DNA of 33,125 bases, taken from contig NZ_LZJC01000145.1 in the NCBI RefSeq assembly GCF_001666755.1, forward strand, positions 1-33,125, written 5' to 3'. The notes beneath the pieces were generated by a model. That model searched no databases, was not told the origin of the DNA, and saw only the letters and a list, made by a program, of their open reading frames with translations. Source of the stretch: Mycobacterium sp. E1214 (GTDB lineage Bacteria > Actinomycetota > Actinomycetes > Mycobacteriales > Mycobacteriaceae). The translations under genes and the position numbers were made by a program. Position 1 is the stretch's first letter; each line of letters starts with the position of its first letter. Positions 6,983 through 15,074 of this stretch are shown here, piece after piece.

Positions 6983-7743
6983 CGGAAGACCACCTCGCCG
7001 ACCGCGAACAACCGGTCCAGCACGAACGGCGGCAGCACCGCCGGCTCGTCCCCGCTCGAGGTGAACTGGCTCCGATAGCGTTGCGCCGCTTGGCGTTTGC
7101 GTGCGGTGGCCCAGCCGGGCGCCGGCACGCAATGCGCCCGGTCCCACGGCACCGCGCGATCCTCGGGTTGCGCCCAATGCCACATCCACACCGGATACTC
7201 CAGCAGCGTCGCCCCGGTACGCGCGCACGCCGTGGCCGCCGCGCGCCCCACGGCCTCGTGGTCGGGATGCCCATCGCCTCGCCAGGTGGCGGCGCACCAC
7301 GTCGCGTCGTCGGCATCCTGCAGCAGTTGGGTCAGGGCGTGCGCTATCGCGGGCTCGTGGTCGGCCAGCTCCCCGTCGGGCAACCCCAGTTCTACGGGTG
7401 CGGCCGTGCGCAAAGTGGTTGTGGCGCGCCGTATTTCGTCTCGCCGCACGGCCGCCAGGCGAGACCGCTGCGCCTCCGGCGCCCCGGGGTGGGCGGCGTC
7501 GCCGTCGCTCACCGACACCACCCGCACGGGCACCCCCGCGGATGCCAGCTGGGCGATGGTGGCGCCGAAGCCCAGGGTTTCGTCGTCCGGGTGCGGGGCC
7601 GCCACGACGAGGTGCCGGCACGACGCGAGGTCGAGCGGCGGCGGGGGTGAACTCGCAAAGGCGGTGCGCCACAACTCGGTGGGCGTGCCGCCGTGTGACA
7701 GCGGCGCGGCGGCGAATCGGGCGCAGTTGCAGGGGGCCGTCAA
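6979..7743 (-). CDS. PIG-L family N-acetylglucosaminyl deacetylase
   Basis: A 254-residue zinc-dependent deacetylase of the PIG-L/LmbE family, which includes MshB and Mca and removes acetyl groups from N-acetylglucosamine-type substrates. The zinc and catalytic motif is APHPDDETLGFG; the third ligand lies in WRGDGHPDHEAVG; EYPVWMWHW follows, as in family members. All residues expected for activity are present. The start is inferred: a TTG at 7743 overlaps the acyl-CoA dehydrogenase stop (TTGA), giving the same 4-base overlap as the other junctions of this operon, and the next conserved block (GTPTELWRTAF) is downstream of it. It probably deprotects a sugar added by the upstream GT2. Confidence 0.87.
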   Translation of the reverse strand: MTAPCNCARFAAAPLSHGGTPTELWRTAFASSPPPPLDLASCRHLVVAAPHPDDETLGFGATIAQLASAGVPVRVVSVSDGDAAHPGAPEAQRSRLAAVRRDEIRRATTTLRTAAPVELGLPDGELADHEPAIAHALTQLLQDADDATWCAATWRGDGHPDHEAVGRAAATACARTGATLLEYPVWMWHWAQPEDRAVPWDRAHCVPAPGWATARKRQAAQRYRSQFTSSGDEPAVLPPFVLDRLFAVGEVVFR

Positions 7744-8693
7744 GGCGTGCGCACCGGCTGCTGCCCGGCCAACCGGCCGAGCTCGGCCAGGTCGCGCTCG
7801 GCGTGGCTTTGCCGAATGTAGATGCTCAGGTCGGCGACGCGCTGCGCGTGCCGCCCGTCCTGGCAGAGCGGACCGGGCCCCAGCGCACGGCCGGTGCGGG
7901 TGATGGCCTCGTCGACCGCGTGTTCCACCACCGTGCGGACGCGGCGGGCCAACAGTTGCGCGGTGCCGGAGCGGTCGAACGGGTCGGAGTCGACCTGCGT
8001 CGCGGCCACGGCCAGGATCGCGTCGCTCGCCGCCAGGGCGGCGTCCACCGCGCCGAGGTGGGCGAGGGAGTACGCGTCGGCGGACTCGCCTGCGGCGCAA
8101 CGATACAGCGGATCGGCGACCCGGCGTGCCCCGCCGAGCCAGCAGGCGGCGACGCCGATGGCGCCATGCCAGAAGCCGGGCCGGCGCAGGTAGTCGCCGG
8201 GGTCGCCCACGGCGACGGCCTGGGCGTTGGTGAACTGCACCGGCCGGGTGTCACTGCCGGCCATGCCGGCGTTCCACCAGGTGCTGGGCAACGGTTTGAC
8301 GGACGGATCGGTCAATGCCACCGCGAACAACCCGCGGCGCCCGTCGCCGAGCCGCGCGGTCACCAGCGCGTGCGTGCAGAACCCGGCGCCCGAGCACCAC
8401 ACCTTGGTGCCGTTGAGGGTGACGGCGCCGTTGACGTCGGTGGCCAGCAGCGTGGCGTCCGGCGCCTCGGCCGCCCACACGCCCCACAGCTGATCGGGTT
8501 CAGGGGGCTTGCCGCCCAGCTCGTGCAGGATGGCCACCGCGTCCACGTGGGCCTCGGCCACCCGGGCGGCGACGATGTTCTCCTCGGCCAGCCGCGCCAG
8601 GCGTTGCCAGCGTTCGGCGGTGCGTCCGGACGCGGGGAGCGGCAGCTCGAGCCGTCCCGACTCGAGCCAGTGCCTGACCAGTCCCGCCGTCAC
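7740..8693 (-). CDS. Acyl-CoA dehydrogenase-like flavoprotein
   Basis: A 317-residue protein of the acyl-CoA dehydrogenase superfamily, about 60 residues shorter than usual. The middle domain is clear: LWGVWAAEAPDATLLA, VTLNGTKVWCSGAGFCTHALVTAR (the flavin-binding beta-barrel, normally the NGxKxWITNG motif) and WWNAGMAGSDTRPVQFTNAQ. The C-terminal helical part ends with SIYIRQSHAERDLAELG. The usual catalytic Glu of beta-oxidation enzymes could not be placed, so its reaction may differ, for example on an acyl chain linked to a sugar or carrier. The GTG at 8693 overlaps the GT2 stop by 4 bases and its stop overlaps PIG-L by 4 bases, so translation is probably coupled. Confidence 0.8.
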   Translation of the reverse strand: MTAGLVRHWLESGRLELPLPASGRTAERWQRLARLAEENIVAARVAEAHVDAVAILHELGGKPPEPDQLWGVWAAEAPDATLLATDVNGAVTLNGTKVWCSGAGFCTHALVTARLGDGRRGLFAVALTDPSVKPLPSTWWNAGMAGSDTRPVQFTNAQAVAVGDPGDYLRRPGFWHGAIGVAACWLGGARRVADPLYRCAAGESADAYSLAHLGAVDAALAASDAILAVAATQVDSDPFDRSGTAQLLARRVRTVVEHAVDEAITRTGRALGPGPLCQDGRHAQRVADLSIYIRQSHAERDLAELGRLAGQQPVRTP

Positions 8694-9424
8694 GCGCAGT
8701 CACCCGCCGCCGATCTCCCCAGTTGCCTGAGGTGGTGAGCGAACCCGAAGGGGGCCCGGGCCTGGGTTCGCGCAGAGGTGATCACCGACAGGTCGGTGTC
8801 CCGGTGAATGCTGTAGTTGGCCGCCTCGAACCGCTCGACCAGGTCGGCGTCCTCGCCGGTGGCGAGGGACCGGAAGCCCCCCACCCGCCAATAGGCCCGG
8901 GCGTTGAAGCCCATGTTGGCGCCGTGGACGTGCTCGTGGTCGGCGCCCGAACTCCCCAGCGCCGCCTCGTAGCCGCGCTGGTAGCGGTCGGCGACCGCGG
9001 CGGGGTGCTGCCGCCAGTCGGTCACCCGCACGACGCCCAGCACCATGTCCGCGCCGACGGCGATCTGGTGGACCAGCCAGCCGGGATCGACCCGGCTGTC
9101 CGCGTCCGTGGTGGCGTACCAGCAGCGGGCTTCGCGCACGCCGTCGCCCAGCACCGAGCGGGCGTAACCGAAACCGACCGCGCGGGCGGTGCCGACGTTG
9201 CGCGCGTCGACGCTGATGAAGTGCACGTCGGGCCCGTACTCACCGGCCAGGTCCACGCTGCCGTCGTCGCAGGCGTCGAGGACCACCACGATGGTGACCG
9301 GCAGGGGTGCGCACAGCGCGGCGGTGAGAACGGCCCGCAGGCACGCCGGCAGCTTGCCCCGCTCGTTGTGCGCGGGAATCACCACGGCGGCGGCGTCGTA
9401 GGCGCGAAGCGCGGGCGCTGGCAT
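8690..9424 (-). CDS. GT2 family glycosyltransferase
   Basis: A 244-residue GT-A fold glycosyltransferase of family 2. The N-terminal AAVVIPAHNERGKLPACLRAVL is the family signature, followed by IVVVLDACDDGSVDLA, the metal-binding TTDADSRVDPGW (DxD-type) and HGANMGFNARAYWRVGGF with GEDADLVERF, the acceptor and ED motifs. There are no membrane segments, so it is cytosolic or peripheral. It is the first gene of the tight operon; the ATG at 9424 is preceded by a GTTT-N15-GGGAAA box. Sugar donor and acceptor are unknown. Together with the acyl-CoA dehydrogenase-like, PIG-L and methyltransferase genes it resembles, in logic only, a Nod-factor pathway (NodC, NodB, NodS). Confidence 0.87.
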   Translation of the reverse strand: MPAPALRAYDAAAVVIPAHNERGKLPACLRAVLTAALCAPLPVTIVVVLDACDDGSVDLAGEYGPDVHFISVDARNVGTARAVGFGYARSVLGDGVREARCWYATTDADSRVDPGWLVHQIAVGADMVLGVVRVTDWRQHPAAVADRYQRGYEAALGSSGADHEHVHGANMGFNARAYWRVGGFRSLATGEDADLVERFEAANYSIHRDTDLSVITSARTQARAPFGFAHHLRQLGRSAAGDCA

Positions 9425-9434
9425 ATGTGGCAGA

Positions 9435-9459
9435 TTTCCCGAAACCCGATCAATTAAAC
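9435..9459 (-). promoter_or_regulatory. Candidate SigF-like promoter of the GT2-ACAD-PIG-L-MT operon
   Basis: Minus strand GTTT (9459-9456), 15 bases, GGGAAA (9440-9435), 10 bases before the GT2 start codon. The -10 box is two bases from GGGTAT. Spacer length is identical to the better boxes nearby. Confidence 0.4.
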
Positions 9460-9532
9460 GGGCTTAACAATGATCGGTCGGGCGCCGGTGCGCAGGTTGT
9501 GCGCCCCGGGTGCCGGGTATGCCTGCAGCACT

Positions 9533-10129
9533 ATGGCACCGTCCGAGGCACCGTCCGAAGCATTCCCCCCGGCGGCCACCGAGCCGCCCGCGACCGGCGC
9601 GCTGCGCGACGGATTGCGCGCGGCGGCGTCGGCGCTCAAGGAGCACGGGCCGCGGTTCGCCCTGGCCGGCAGTTACGCGCTGTGGGCGTACGGGGCGCCG
9701 GAGCCCAGCCACGACGTGGACCTGGTGGTGGCCGAATCCGACGTCGACGACGCCGTCGCCACGCTGACCCACGCGGGCTTCATCGTGAAACGGCCCCCCG
9801 AGGACTGGCTGTTCAAGGCGTGGATCGGGGACACGCTGGTCGACGTGCTGCACCGCGTCAACGGCGCGCCCGTGGGGCCGGCGGACCTCGATCAGGCCGA
9901 GGAGGTCGACGTGCTGGCGATCAGGATGCCGGTGCTGCCGCCCACGGTCGTGCTGATCCAGCAGCTGCGCGCGATGACCGAACGGCATTGCGACTTCGGC
10001 AAGCTGCTGCCGGCCGTGCGCGCGGTGCGCGAACGGCTCGACTGGGAGCGAATCCGGGCGCAGACGGCGCAGAACAACTTCGCGGTCGCCTTCCTGGTGC
10101 TGGTCGACCGGCTGGGTCTGTGCGCCTGA
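9533..10129 (+). CDS. Nucleotidyltransferase-fold protein
   Basis: A protein of about 198 residues with the polymerase-beta/MNT-like nucleotidyltransferase signature: a GS motif (residues 46-47 from this start) and HDVDLVVAES with the paired Asp residues (61 and 63). A third acidic position may be the Asp in GDTLVDVLHRV. Such folds transfer nucleotides to proteins, RNA or small molecules, or act as antitoxins. No HEPN partner sits beside it, so a toxin-antitoxin role is not supported. The start is uncertain: an ATG at 9533 is used because the preceding codons are poor in family character; 9470 is an alternative. It is divergent from the GT2 operon and convergent with the small Rho-N-like gene, with only 2 bases between. 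Confidence 0.65.
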   Translation: MAPSEAPSEAFPPAATEPPATGALRDGLRAAASALKEHGPRFALAGSYALWAYGAPEPSHDVDLVVAESDVDDAVATLTHAGFIVKRPPEDWLFKAWIGDTLVDVLHRVNGAPVGPADLDQAEEVDVLAIRMPVLPPTVVLIQQLRAMTERHCDFGKLLPAVRAVRERLDWERIRAQTAQNNFAVAFLVLVDRLGLCA

Positions 10130-10131
10130 CG

Positions 10132-10388
10132 TCAGTGGTTGCGCAGCTTGGCGATCAGCTTGTCCTTGGTCAGGCCGAATAGCCCGTGATGCCGAGCTCT
10201 TTCGCCCGCTTCTTCAGTTGCGGAACCGTCCAGTCCTGGTACGTCCCGGATTCGCCGCCCTTGCGGCCGACCACGGACTTACCGCGCGCGGCGGCCGCGT
10301 TGGAGATGCGCGCCGCCTTCTCTTTGGAGTCGCCCTGCTTGCGCAGGTCCCGATACATTTTGTCGTTCTTGATCGATGAATTCGGCAT
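10132..10388 (-). pseudogene. Small Rho-N/SAP-like protein (DUF7218 type), frameshifted near its 3' end
   Basis: The N-terminal 72 codons (10388-10170) encode MPNSSIKNDKMYRDLRKQGDSKEKAARISNAAAARG, then GRKGGESGTYQDWT and VPQLKKRAKELGITGYSA. This is the known small family whose C-terminus is a Rho-N-like helix pair. The frame then stops, but the next frame continues at once with LTKDKLIAKLRNH and a stop at 10134-10132, exactly the expected ending after GITGYS. A single missing base near 10174-10177 explains it. The gene is therefore truncated by 13 or so residues through mutation, or by a sequencing error; a G/C run is present there. A role in nucleic-acid binding is inferred from the Rho-N-like pattern. 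Confidence 0.8.
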
Positions 10389-10461
10389 GACTGACGGGTG
10401 CCCCGGCCGCGGACCCGGAAAACTGTGCGCCGCAGATCACCGACTATCCAGCGACTGTTGG

Positions 10462-10485
10462 GTTACCTACGATGGTGAGGGGTAG
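10462..10485 (+). promoter_or_regulatory. Weak SigF-like box before cheB
   Basis: GTTA (10462-10465), 14 bases, GGGTAG (10480-10485). If real, transcription would start at about 10492, the GTG start codon itself, giving a leaderless mRNA as is common in mycobacteria. The spacer is one base short and the -35 imperfect. Confidence 0.25.
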
Positions 10486-10491
10486 CCAAGG

Positions 10492-11508
10492 GTGGTGGCG
10501 GAGATGACCAACGGAGACGGCCTGGTGGGCGTGGTTGCCGTCGGCGCCTCCGCCGGTGGTGTCGAGGCGTTGTCGCGCTTCGCCGCGGGGTTGTCCCCCG
10601 ATGTGCCCTTCGCCTACGTGGTGACGTTGCACATGCCGGCGGGCGCGCCGAGTGTGCTGGCCCGCATCCTGGATCGCAGCGGGCCGCTGCCCGCGGTCGC
10701 GGCGCGGCAAGGCGCGCCCCTCGAAGCCGGAACCATCTACGTGGCGCGCCCGGATCGGCACCTGTTGGTCGACGACCACCGGGTGGTGTTGTCGCAGGGG
10801 CCCACGGAAAACGGGCACCGCCCCGCCATCAACGCGTTGTTCCGCTCGGTCGCGCTGACCTTCGGGCCCCGGGCCGTCGGCGTGCTGCTCTCGGGGGTGC
10901 TCGACGACGGCGTGCTCGGGCTGGCGGCCATCCGGTCCCGCGGCGGCACGACCATCGGTCAGTCGTTGGAGGACGCGTTGTTTCCGGCGATGCCCAACAA
11001 CGCCCTCGAGGCCGGCGTGCTCGACCGCCAGGCGTCGGCGGCCGAGATGGGGGCGCTGCTCAAGGAGCTGTCGTACCGAAAGATCGAGGAACCCGGCATG
11101 GAACACGACGCGGCCATGGAACTCGAAAATCGGATAGCGATGATGTCACGGTTCGCCACGGACTTCGATACCGAGCAGCTGGGTGCGCCGTCGGGTTTCA
11201 CGTGCCCCGACTGCAATGGGTCGCTGGCCTCCGTCAGCGACGGCAATTTTCGCTGCCAGGTGGGCCACGCGTGGACCGCCGAAGCGCTGCTCAACGCCCG
11301 CGACCAGGAGCTGGAGGGGGCGCTGTGGGTCGCGGTGCGCAGCCTGCAGGAAAAGGTGCGGCTGTCGGGGGAACTCGCCCGCAAGGCGGGTCGCGGCCCA
11401 CTCTTCGAGCGGTACACGCGCATCGCCGAGGAGACCGAGCAGGCGCTGACCGTCCTCAGCGACCGGCTGTCGAACGCCACGCAGGCCCAGGAGGACGGCG
11501 GTGACTGA
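10492..11508 (+). CDS. CheB-type protein-glutamate methylesterase with C-terminal zinc ribbon
   Basis: A 338-residue protein. Residues ~10-195 are a CheB methylesterase domain: VGASAGGVEAL (catalytic Ser), TLHMPAG (His) and LLSGVLDDGVLG (Asp). It lacks the N-terminal receiver domain of classical CheB. The C-terminal part has FTCPDCNGSLASV and FRCQVGHAWT, a CxxC...CxxGH zinc-ribbon-like element, then a helical tail (EELEGALWVAVRSLQEKV-type). The start could be GTG 10492 or ATG 10504. The stop overlaps the STAS-HATPase start by 8 bases. Without receptors or CheA nearby, the target is more likely a signalling protein such as the adjacent CheR-PAS than a chemoreceptor. Confidence 0.88.
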   Translation: MVAEMTNGDGLVGVVAVGASAGGVEALSRFAAGLSPDVPFAYVVTLHMPAGAPSVLARILDRSGPLPAVAARQGAPLEAGTIYVARPDRHLLVDDHRVVLSQGPTENGHRPAINALFRSVALTFGPRAVGVLLSGVLDDGVLGLAAIRSRGGTTIGQSLEDALFPAMPNNALEAGVLDRQASAAEMGALLKELSYRKIEEPGMEHDAAMELENRIAMMSRFATDFDTEQLGAPSGFTCPDCNGSLASVSDGNFRCQVGHAWTAEALLNARDQELEGALWVAVRSLQEKVRLSGELARKAGRGPLFERYTRIAEETEQALTVLSDRLSNATQAQEDGGD

Positions 11509-12259
11509 GCCGCGATCGGCCGTGCGCATCGACCTGCACCCGCAACAGGAGGTGCCGGTTCTGGTGCTGCACGGGATGCTGGACAGCTCCACCTATCGGC
11601 ACATCCGCGACACCGTCATCAAGGCCGCCCTCGACGAGCCGAGCGCCGTGATCGTCGACGTCAGCGGGCTGAGCGCGCCCTCGGCGTCGGCGTGGACGGT
11701 GTTCACCAGCGCCCGCTGGCACGTCAGCGTGTGGCCGGACGTGCCGATATTGCTGGTGTGTTCGGATCCCGCGATGCGGCGCGACATCGTCGGAAGCGGC
11801 GTCACCCGGTACGTGCCGATGCATGCCGGCATGGATACGGCGCTGCGGGCGGCGGCCGGCAATCAACCCAACATCCGGCGCCGGGCGCGAGCCGAACTCT
11901 CCCGAACCCGGGACAGCCTCGACCGGGCGCGGGCCGCCGTCACCGACTGGTTGACGGACTGGGGCCATCCCGAGCTGGCCCCGGTCGCGGCGACCCTCGC
12001 GACCGTCTTCGTCGAGAACGTCCTCGACCATACGCAGAGCGCGCCCATTCTGATCGTGGAGAGTCTCGGGGACGCCGTCACCGTCGCGGTGCAAGATTGC
12101 AGCGAGCGCCTCCCCGCCCGGCACGAGGACGCTAACGGGGACGCCGGGGCCGTCTCGGGCCTGGCCATCGTCTCCGCCCTGTGCCGGTCCTGGGGCGCCA
12201 CTCCCACACCGTCGGGCAAGACGGTGTGGGCGGTGGTCGGTCACGAGAATCGGTTCTGA
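11501..12259 (+). CDS. STAS-HATPase fusion, RsbW/RsbT-like partner-switching protein
   Basis: A 252-residue protein with two domains. Residues ~5-115 resemble a STAS domain (VPVLVLHGMLDSSTYRHIRD, then AVIVDVSGLSAPSASAWTVF, where the phospho-acceptor Ser would lie). Residues ~145-250 are a GHKL ATPase: N-box FVENVLDHTQ, G1-like VQDCSERLP, G2-like GLAIVSALCRSWG and SGKTVWAVV. In Bacillus these are separate partners: the STAS antagonist and the kinase/anti-sigma factor. Here both are in one chain, between CheB and CheR genes. Control of a sigma factor or a STAS partner (17828) is inferred. The GTG at 11501 overlaps the CheB stop; the next gene follows after 52 bases. Confidence 0.78.
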   Translation: MTEPRSAVRIDLHPQQEVPVLVLHGMLDSSTYRHIRDTVIKAALDEPSAVIVDVSGLSAPSASAWTVFTSARWHVSVWPDVPILLVCSDPAMRRDIVGSGVTRYVPMHAGMDTALRAAAGNQPNIRRRARAELSRTRDSLDRARAAVTDWLTDWGHPELAPVAATLATVFVENVLDHTQSAPILIVESLGDAVTVAVQDCSERLPARHEDANGDAGAVSGLAIVSALCRSWGATPTPSGKTVWAVVGHENRF

Positions 12260-12311
12260 CACCGAGTAATGTTCATCTCCTTCGGCGAACCCCTACGCGG
12301 ACGGGACTTCG

Positions 12312-14168
12312 ATGGACGGCACGACGGACGAGGCTTTCGAGGCCCTGTTGCGTTACATGCGCGACTCTCGCGGTTTCGATTTCACCGGTTATAAGCGCAC
12401 CTCGTTGATGCGCCGGGTCCGCCACCGGATGGACCACGCCGGGTATGGCTCCTTCGAGGAGTATCTCGACTACCTGCAGGCCAGCTCGGATGAATTCACG
12501 GCGCTGTTCAACACGATCCTCATCAACGTCACCTCGTTCTTCCGCGATCCCGACGCGTGGGAATTCATCGGCTCCGAGGTCATCACGCGGATGCTGGCCG
12601 AACGCGGCCCCACCGATCCCATCCGGGTGTGGAGCGCGGGATGCGCCTCGGGCCAGGAGGCGTACACCCTGGCGATGCTTCTCTCGGAAGCGCTTGGGCC
12701 CGAGGCGTTCCGGCAGCGCGCCAAGATCTACGCCACCGATGTCGACGAGGACGCGCTCACCGAGGCGCGCGCCGCCTCCTACGAGGCTAAGGCGGTCGAA
12801 TCGGTGCCGGAGGCGCTGTTGCCGCGTTACTTCGAACATGTCAACGGCCGCTACGTGTTTCACAAAGATCTGCGGCGCGCCGTCATCTTCGGCCGCAACG
12901 ACCTGGTCAAGGACGCGCCGATTTCCCGTGTGGACCTGCTGGTGTGCCGTAACACGCTGATGTACCTCAACGCGGAGACGCAAAGAAACGTGTTGGGGCG
13001 CTTGCACTTTGCCCTGGCGCCGCAGGGAACGCTGTTCCTTGGGCACGCCGAGATGTTGCTCAGCCATGGCGACCGTTACACGCCGTTGAACCTCAAACAC
13101 CGAATCTTCCGGAAGGCGGCCGGCTCCCACAGCAGCGGAGAACGCTACGACCCGGCCGGCACCTTCTACGAACGCCAGATCGACCAGCCGGGCCTGACCA
13201 ACGTGCGGGACTTGGCGTTTCGCGCCAGCCCGGTCGCCCAGATCGTGGTCACCGGCGAGGACACCGTGGCCATGATCAACCAGCAGGCGGAATCCATCTT
13301 CGGCCTGTCGGCCCGCGACATCGGCCGGCTGCTGCGGGATCTCGAGGTGTCCTACCGCCCGGTCGAGCTGCGCGCCTACCTCGAGCAGGCCAAGGTGGAG
13401 CGCCGCTCCGCGCGCATCCAGGACGTCAAGTGGCAGCGGCCGGGCGCAGACACGGTCTGGTTCGAGATCCACGTGAATCCCTTGGTGGACACCGAGAACG
13501 GGTTACTGGGTGTGTCGATCGTCTTCTTCGACGTCACCGCGACGCGGGCGCTGCTCGACAAGGTGGTGCAGACCAACCGGCAGCTCGAGGCCGCCTACGA
13601 AGAGTTGCAGTCCACCAACGAGGAGCTCGAAACCACCAACGAGGAACTGCAATCCACGGTCGAGGAGCTCGAGACCACCAACGAAGAGCTGCAATCCACC
13701 AACGAAGAGCTCGAGACCATGAACGAGGAGTTGCAGTCGACGAACGACGAACTGCACACCATCAACGACATGCTGCGCGAACGCAGCGTCGAGCTCGACG
13801 ACGCGAAGGGCTTCCTGGATTCGCTGATCGACTCGGTGCACATGGGCATGGTGGTGGTCGACCGCGAGATGAAGGTCATCCTGTGGAACCGTGGCTGCGA
13901 GGAGCTCTGGGGGTTGCGCGCCGAGGAGGCGACGGGCCTGCGGCTGACCGCCTTGGACATCGGGCTGCCGCTGGACGGCGTGCGACCGTTGATCGGCAAC
14001 GCGTTCGTGGACCCGGACAGCTCCGGTGAGATCGAGCTCGACGCGGTCAACCGCCGCGGCCGGCCGGCCCGGGTGCGGGTCACCTGCACCTCGTTCCGTT
14101 CGAGCGACGGGGCGGTCGGTGGGGCACTGTTACTGATGGATCTGGTGAATCAGCAGCCGCGCGGCTGA
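12312..14168 (+). CDS. CheR methyltransferase-PAS-coiled coil-PAS signalling protein
   Basis: A 618-residue multidomain protein. Residues ~10-270 form a CheR protein-glutamate methyltransferase: TSFFRDP (74-80), SAM motif I WSAGCASGQEAYTLAM (107-122), KIYATDVDEDALTEAR and VDLLVCRNTLMYL. A PAS domain follows (~295-410, LAFRASPVAQIVVTGEDTV). Then come residues ~425-490, a 14-residue repeat of the ELQSTNEELETTNE type, forming a long parallel coiled coil. A second PAS (~500-612, IDSVHMGMVVVDREMKVILW) ends the chain. There is no kinase domain, so a partner must read the signal. The ATG is at 12312. Together with both CheB proteins it could form a methylation cycle without chemoreceptors. Confidence 0.9.
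   Translation: MDGTTDEAFEALLRYMRDSRGFDFTGYKRTSLMRRVRHRMDHAGYGSFEEYLDYLQASSDEFTALFNTILINVTSFFRDPDAWEFIGSEVITRMLAERGPTDPIRVWSAGCASGQEAYTLAMLLSEALGPEAFRQRAKIYATDVDEDALTEARAASYEAKAVESVPEALLPRYFEHVNGRYVFHKDLRRAVIFGRNDLVKDAPISRVDLLVCRNTLMYLNAETQRNVLGRLHFALAPQGTLFLGHAEMLLSHGDRYTPLNLKHRIFRKAAGSHSSGERYDPAGTFYERQIDQPGLTNVRDLAFRASPVAQIVVTGEDTVAMINQQAESIFGLSARDIGRLLRDLEVSYRPVELRAYLEQAKVERRSARIQDVKWQRPGADTVWFEIHVNPLVDTENGLLGVSIVFFDVTATRALLDKVVQTNRQLEAAYEELQSTNEELETTNEELQSTVEELETTNEELQSTNEELETMNEELQSTNDELHTINDMLRERSVELDDAKGFLDSLIDSVHMGMVVVDREMKVILWNRGCEELWGLRAEEATGLRLTALDIGLPLDGVRPLIGNAFVDPDSSGEIELDAVNRRGRPARVRVTCTSFRSSDGAVGGALLLMDLVNQQPRG
13600..13770 (+). repeat. Tandem 42-bp repeats encoding the ELQSTNEELETTNE coiled coil
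   Basis: About four imperfect 42-bp units (14 codons). The spacing of Leu and Glu/Asn gives two heptads per unit, a signalling-helix linker between the PAS domains. It is known in other CheR/CheB-PAS histidine kinases; the degree of repeat here is high. Confidence 0.85.
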
Positions 14169-14195
14169 CTTAACGACGGCCCTGCCGGCCGACGG

Positions 14196-15074
14196 CTAGG
14201 AGCCCCACCGGGCGGCCGCCTCCGCCGCCGCCTGATGCGCCAGCTGCGCGCGGCGCCGCGACTCCGCCGCCCTGCGCTGGGCCGTGGCCGCGGTGCGCGC
14301 ATCGACGCCGGACCCCGACGACAGAGCCTTGCGCCGGCGCGCGAGCTCCGCGGCCCGCAGCCGCGCCAGTTCGGCGCGGCCCGCCGCGTTCGACATGGCG
14401 CCGGCCAGCCACGCTTCGTCGAAATTCGGCGGTGGTCCGGGGCTGCGGTCCGGCGCGCGGGGGTCGACCAAGGCGCAGACCAGCGCATCGGGCACGGCGG
14501 CGCCGTCCATGAGGGCCGTGAGGGTGCGGCCGATCGCTTCGATGCGCAGCACCAGGCCGGCGCCGGCCCGCGCGGCCGCCGCCGGCATCGAGGCGAACCG
14601 CGCGGTCTCCGGGCTCTCGGCAATCACCAGCGCGCCCGCCCGCCGCATCGCGGCGGTGCCCACGGCGCCGTCGCGCCCCGAACCCGACAGCACCACGCCC
14701 ACGCTGCGCGGACCGTACGACTGGGCCACCGACGTCAGCAACACGTCGAAACGGTGGTCCCCGGCCGCGAGCGAGGGACGCAACCGGCAAACGCCGTGCG
14801 GGGAGAACTCCAGGTGTACCCCCGGCGGACACACCACCACTCGTCCCGGCGCCGGGCGGTGGCCGTGCTGGGCCCACCCGACGGGGCGGTCCGTCTGCCG
14901 CGCCAAGACGTTCGGCAGCACGCTGTCGTGACCGCCGAGATGCTGCTGGACCACGACTGCGGCCGGCAGCTCGGTGCGGAGCTCCCGCAGCACGGCCGTC
15001 AGACTGGCCAGCCCTCCGGCCGAGGCCACCAGGACGACCATTTCGATCACCGGACGATGCGTGTCCGTCGTCAT
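14196..15074 (-). CDS. Second CheB-type methylesterase, no receiver domain
   Basis: A 292-residue CheB methylesterase domain protein. Catalytic Ser in VASAGGLASL, His in VVQQHLGGHD, Asp in LSGSGRDGAVG; PPGVHLEFSPHGV is the typical linking loop. The receiver domain is missing. After ~210 residues comes an Ala/Arg-rich, probably helical C-terminal region (ELARLRAAELARRRKALS, then AESRRRAQLAHQAAAEAAARW). The ATG at 15074 is used; a GTG-type upstream start at 15125 would add 17 poorly conserved residues. It faces CheR-PAS (convergent, 27 bases between stops) and is divergent from the GT4 gene. Two methylesterases against one methyltransferase is uneven and may mean different targets. Confidence 0.85.
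   Translation of the reverse strand: MTTDTHRPVIEMVVLVASAGGLASLTAVLRELRTELPAAVVVQQHLGGHDSVLPNVLARQTDRPVGWAQHGHRPAPGRVVVCPPGVHLEFSPHGVCRLRPSLAAGDHRFDVLLTSVAQSYGPRSVGVVLSGSGRDGAVGTAAMRRAGALVIAESPETARFASMPAAAARAGAGLVLRIEAIGRTLTALMDGAAVPDALVCALVDPRAPDRSPGPPPNFDEAWLAGAMSNAAGRAELARLRAAELARRRKALSSGSGVDARTAATAQRRAAESRRRAQLAHQAAAEAAARWGS

Noticed and set aside
9533..10388. MNT/HEPN toxin-antitoxin pair
   Set aside because: The nucleotidyltransferase-fold gene has no HEPN partner; its neighbour is a convergent Rho-N-like gene.
4781..12305. Shared motif CCTACGCG(A/G)ACGGG upstream of csbD and the CheR gene
   Set aside because: Only two copies at different distances from the starts; chance is likely in DNA of this composition.
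14169..14195. Bidirectional terminator between the convergent CheR and CheB genes
   Set aside because: Only a 5-bp stem could be drawn and there is no T-run on either strand.
10492..15074. A chemotaxis operon
   Set aside because: Only CheB and CheR domains are present; there is no receptor, CheA, CheW, CheY or flagellar gene, and mycobacteria are non-motile.
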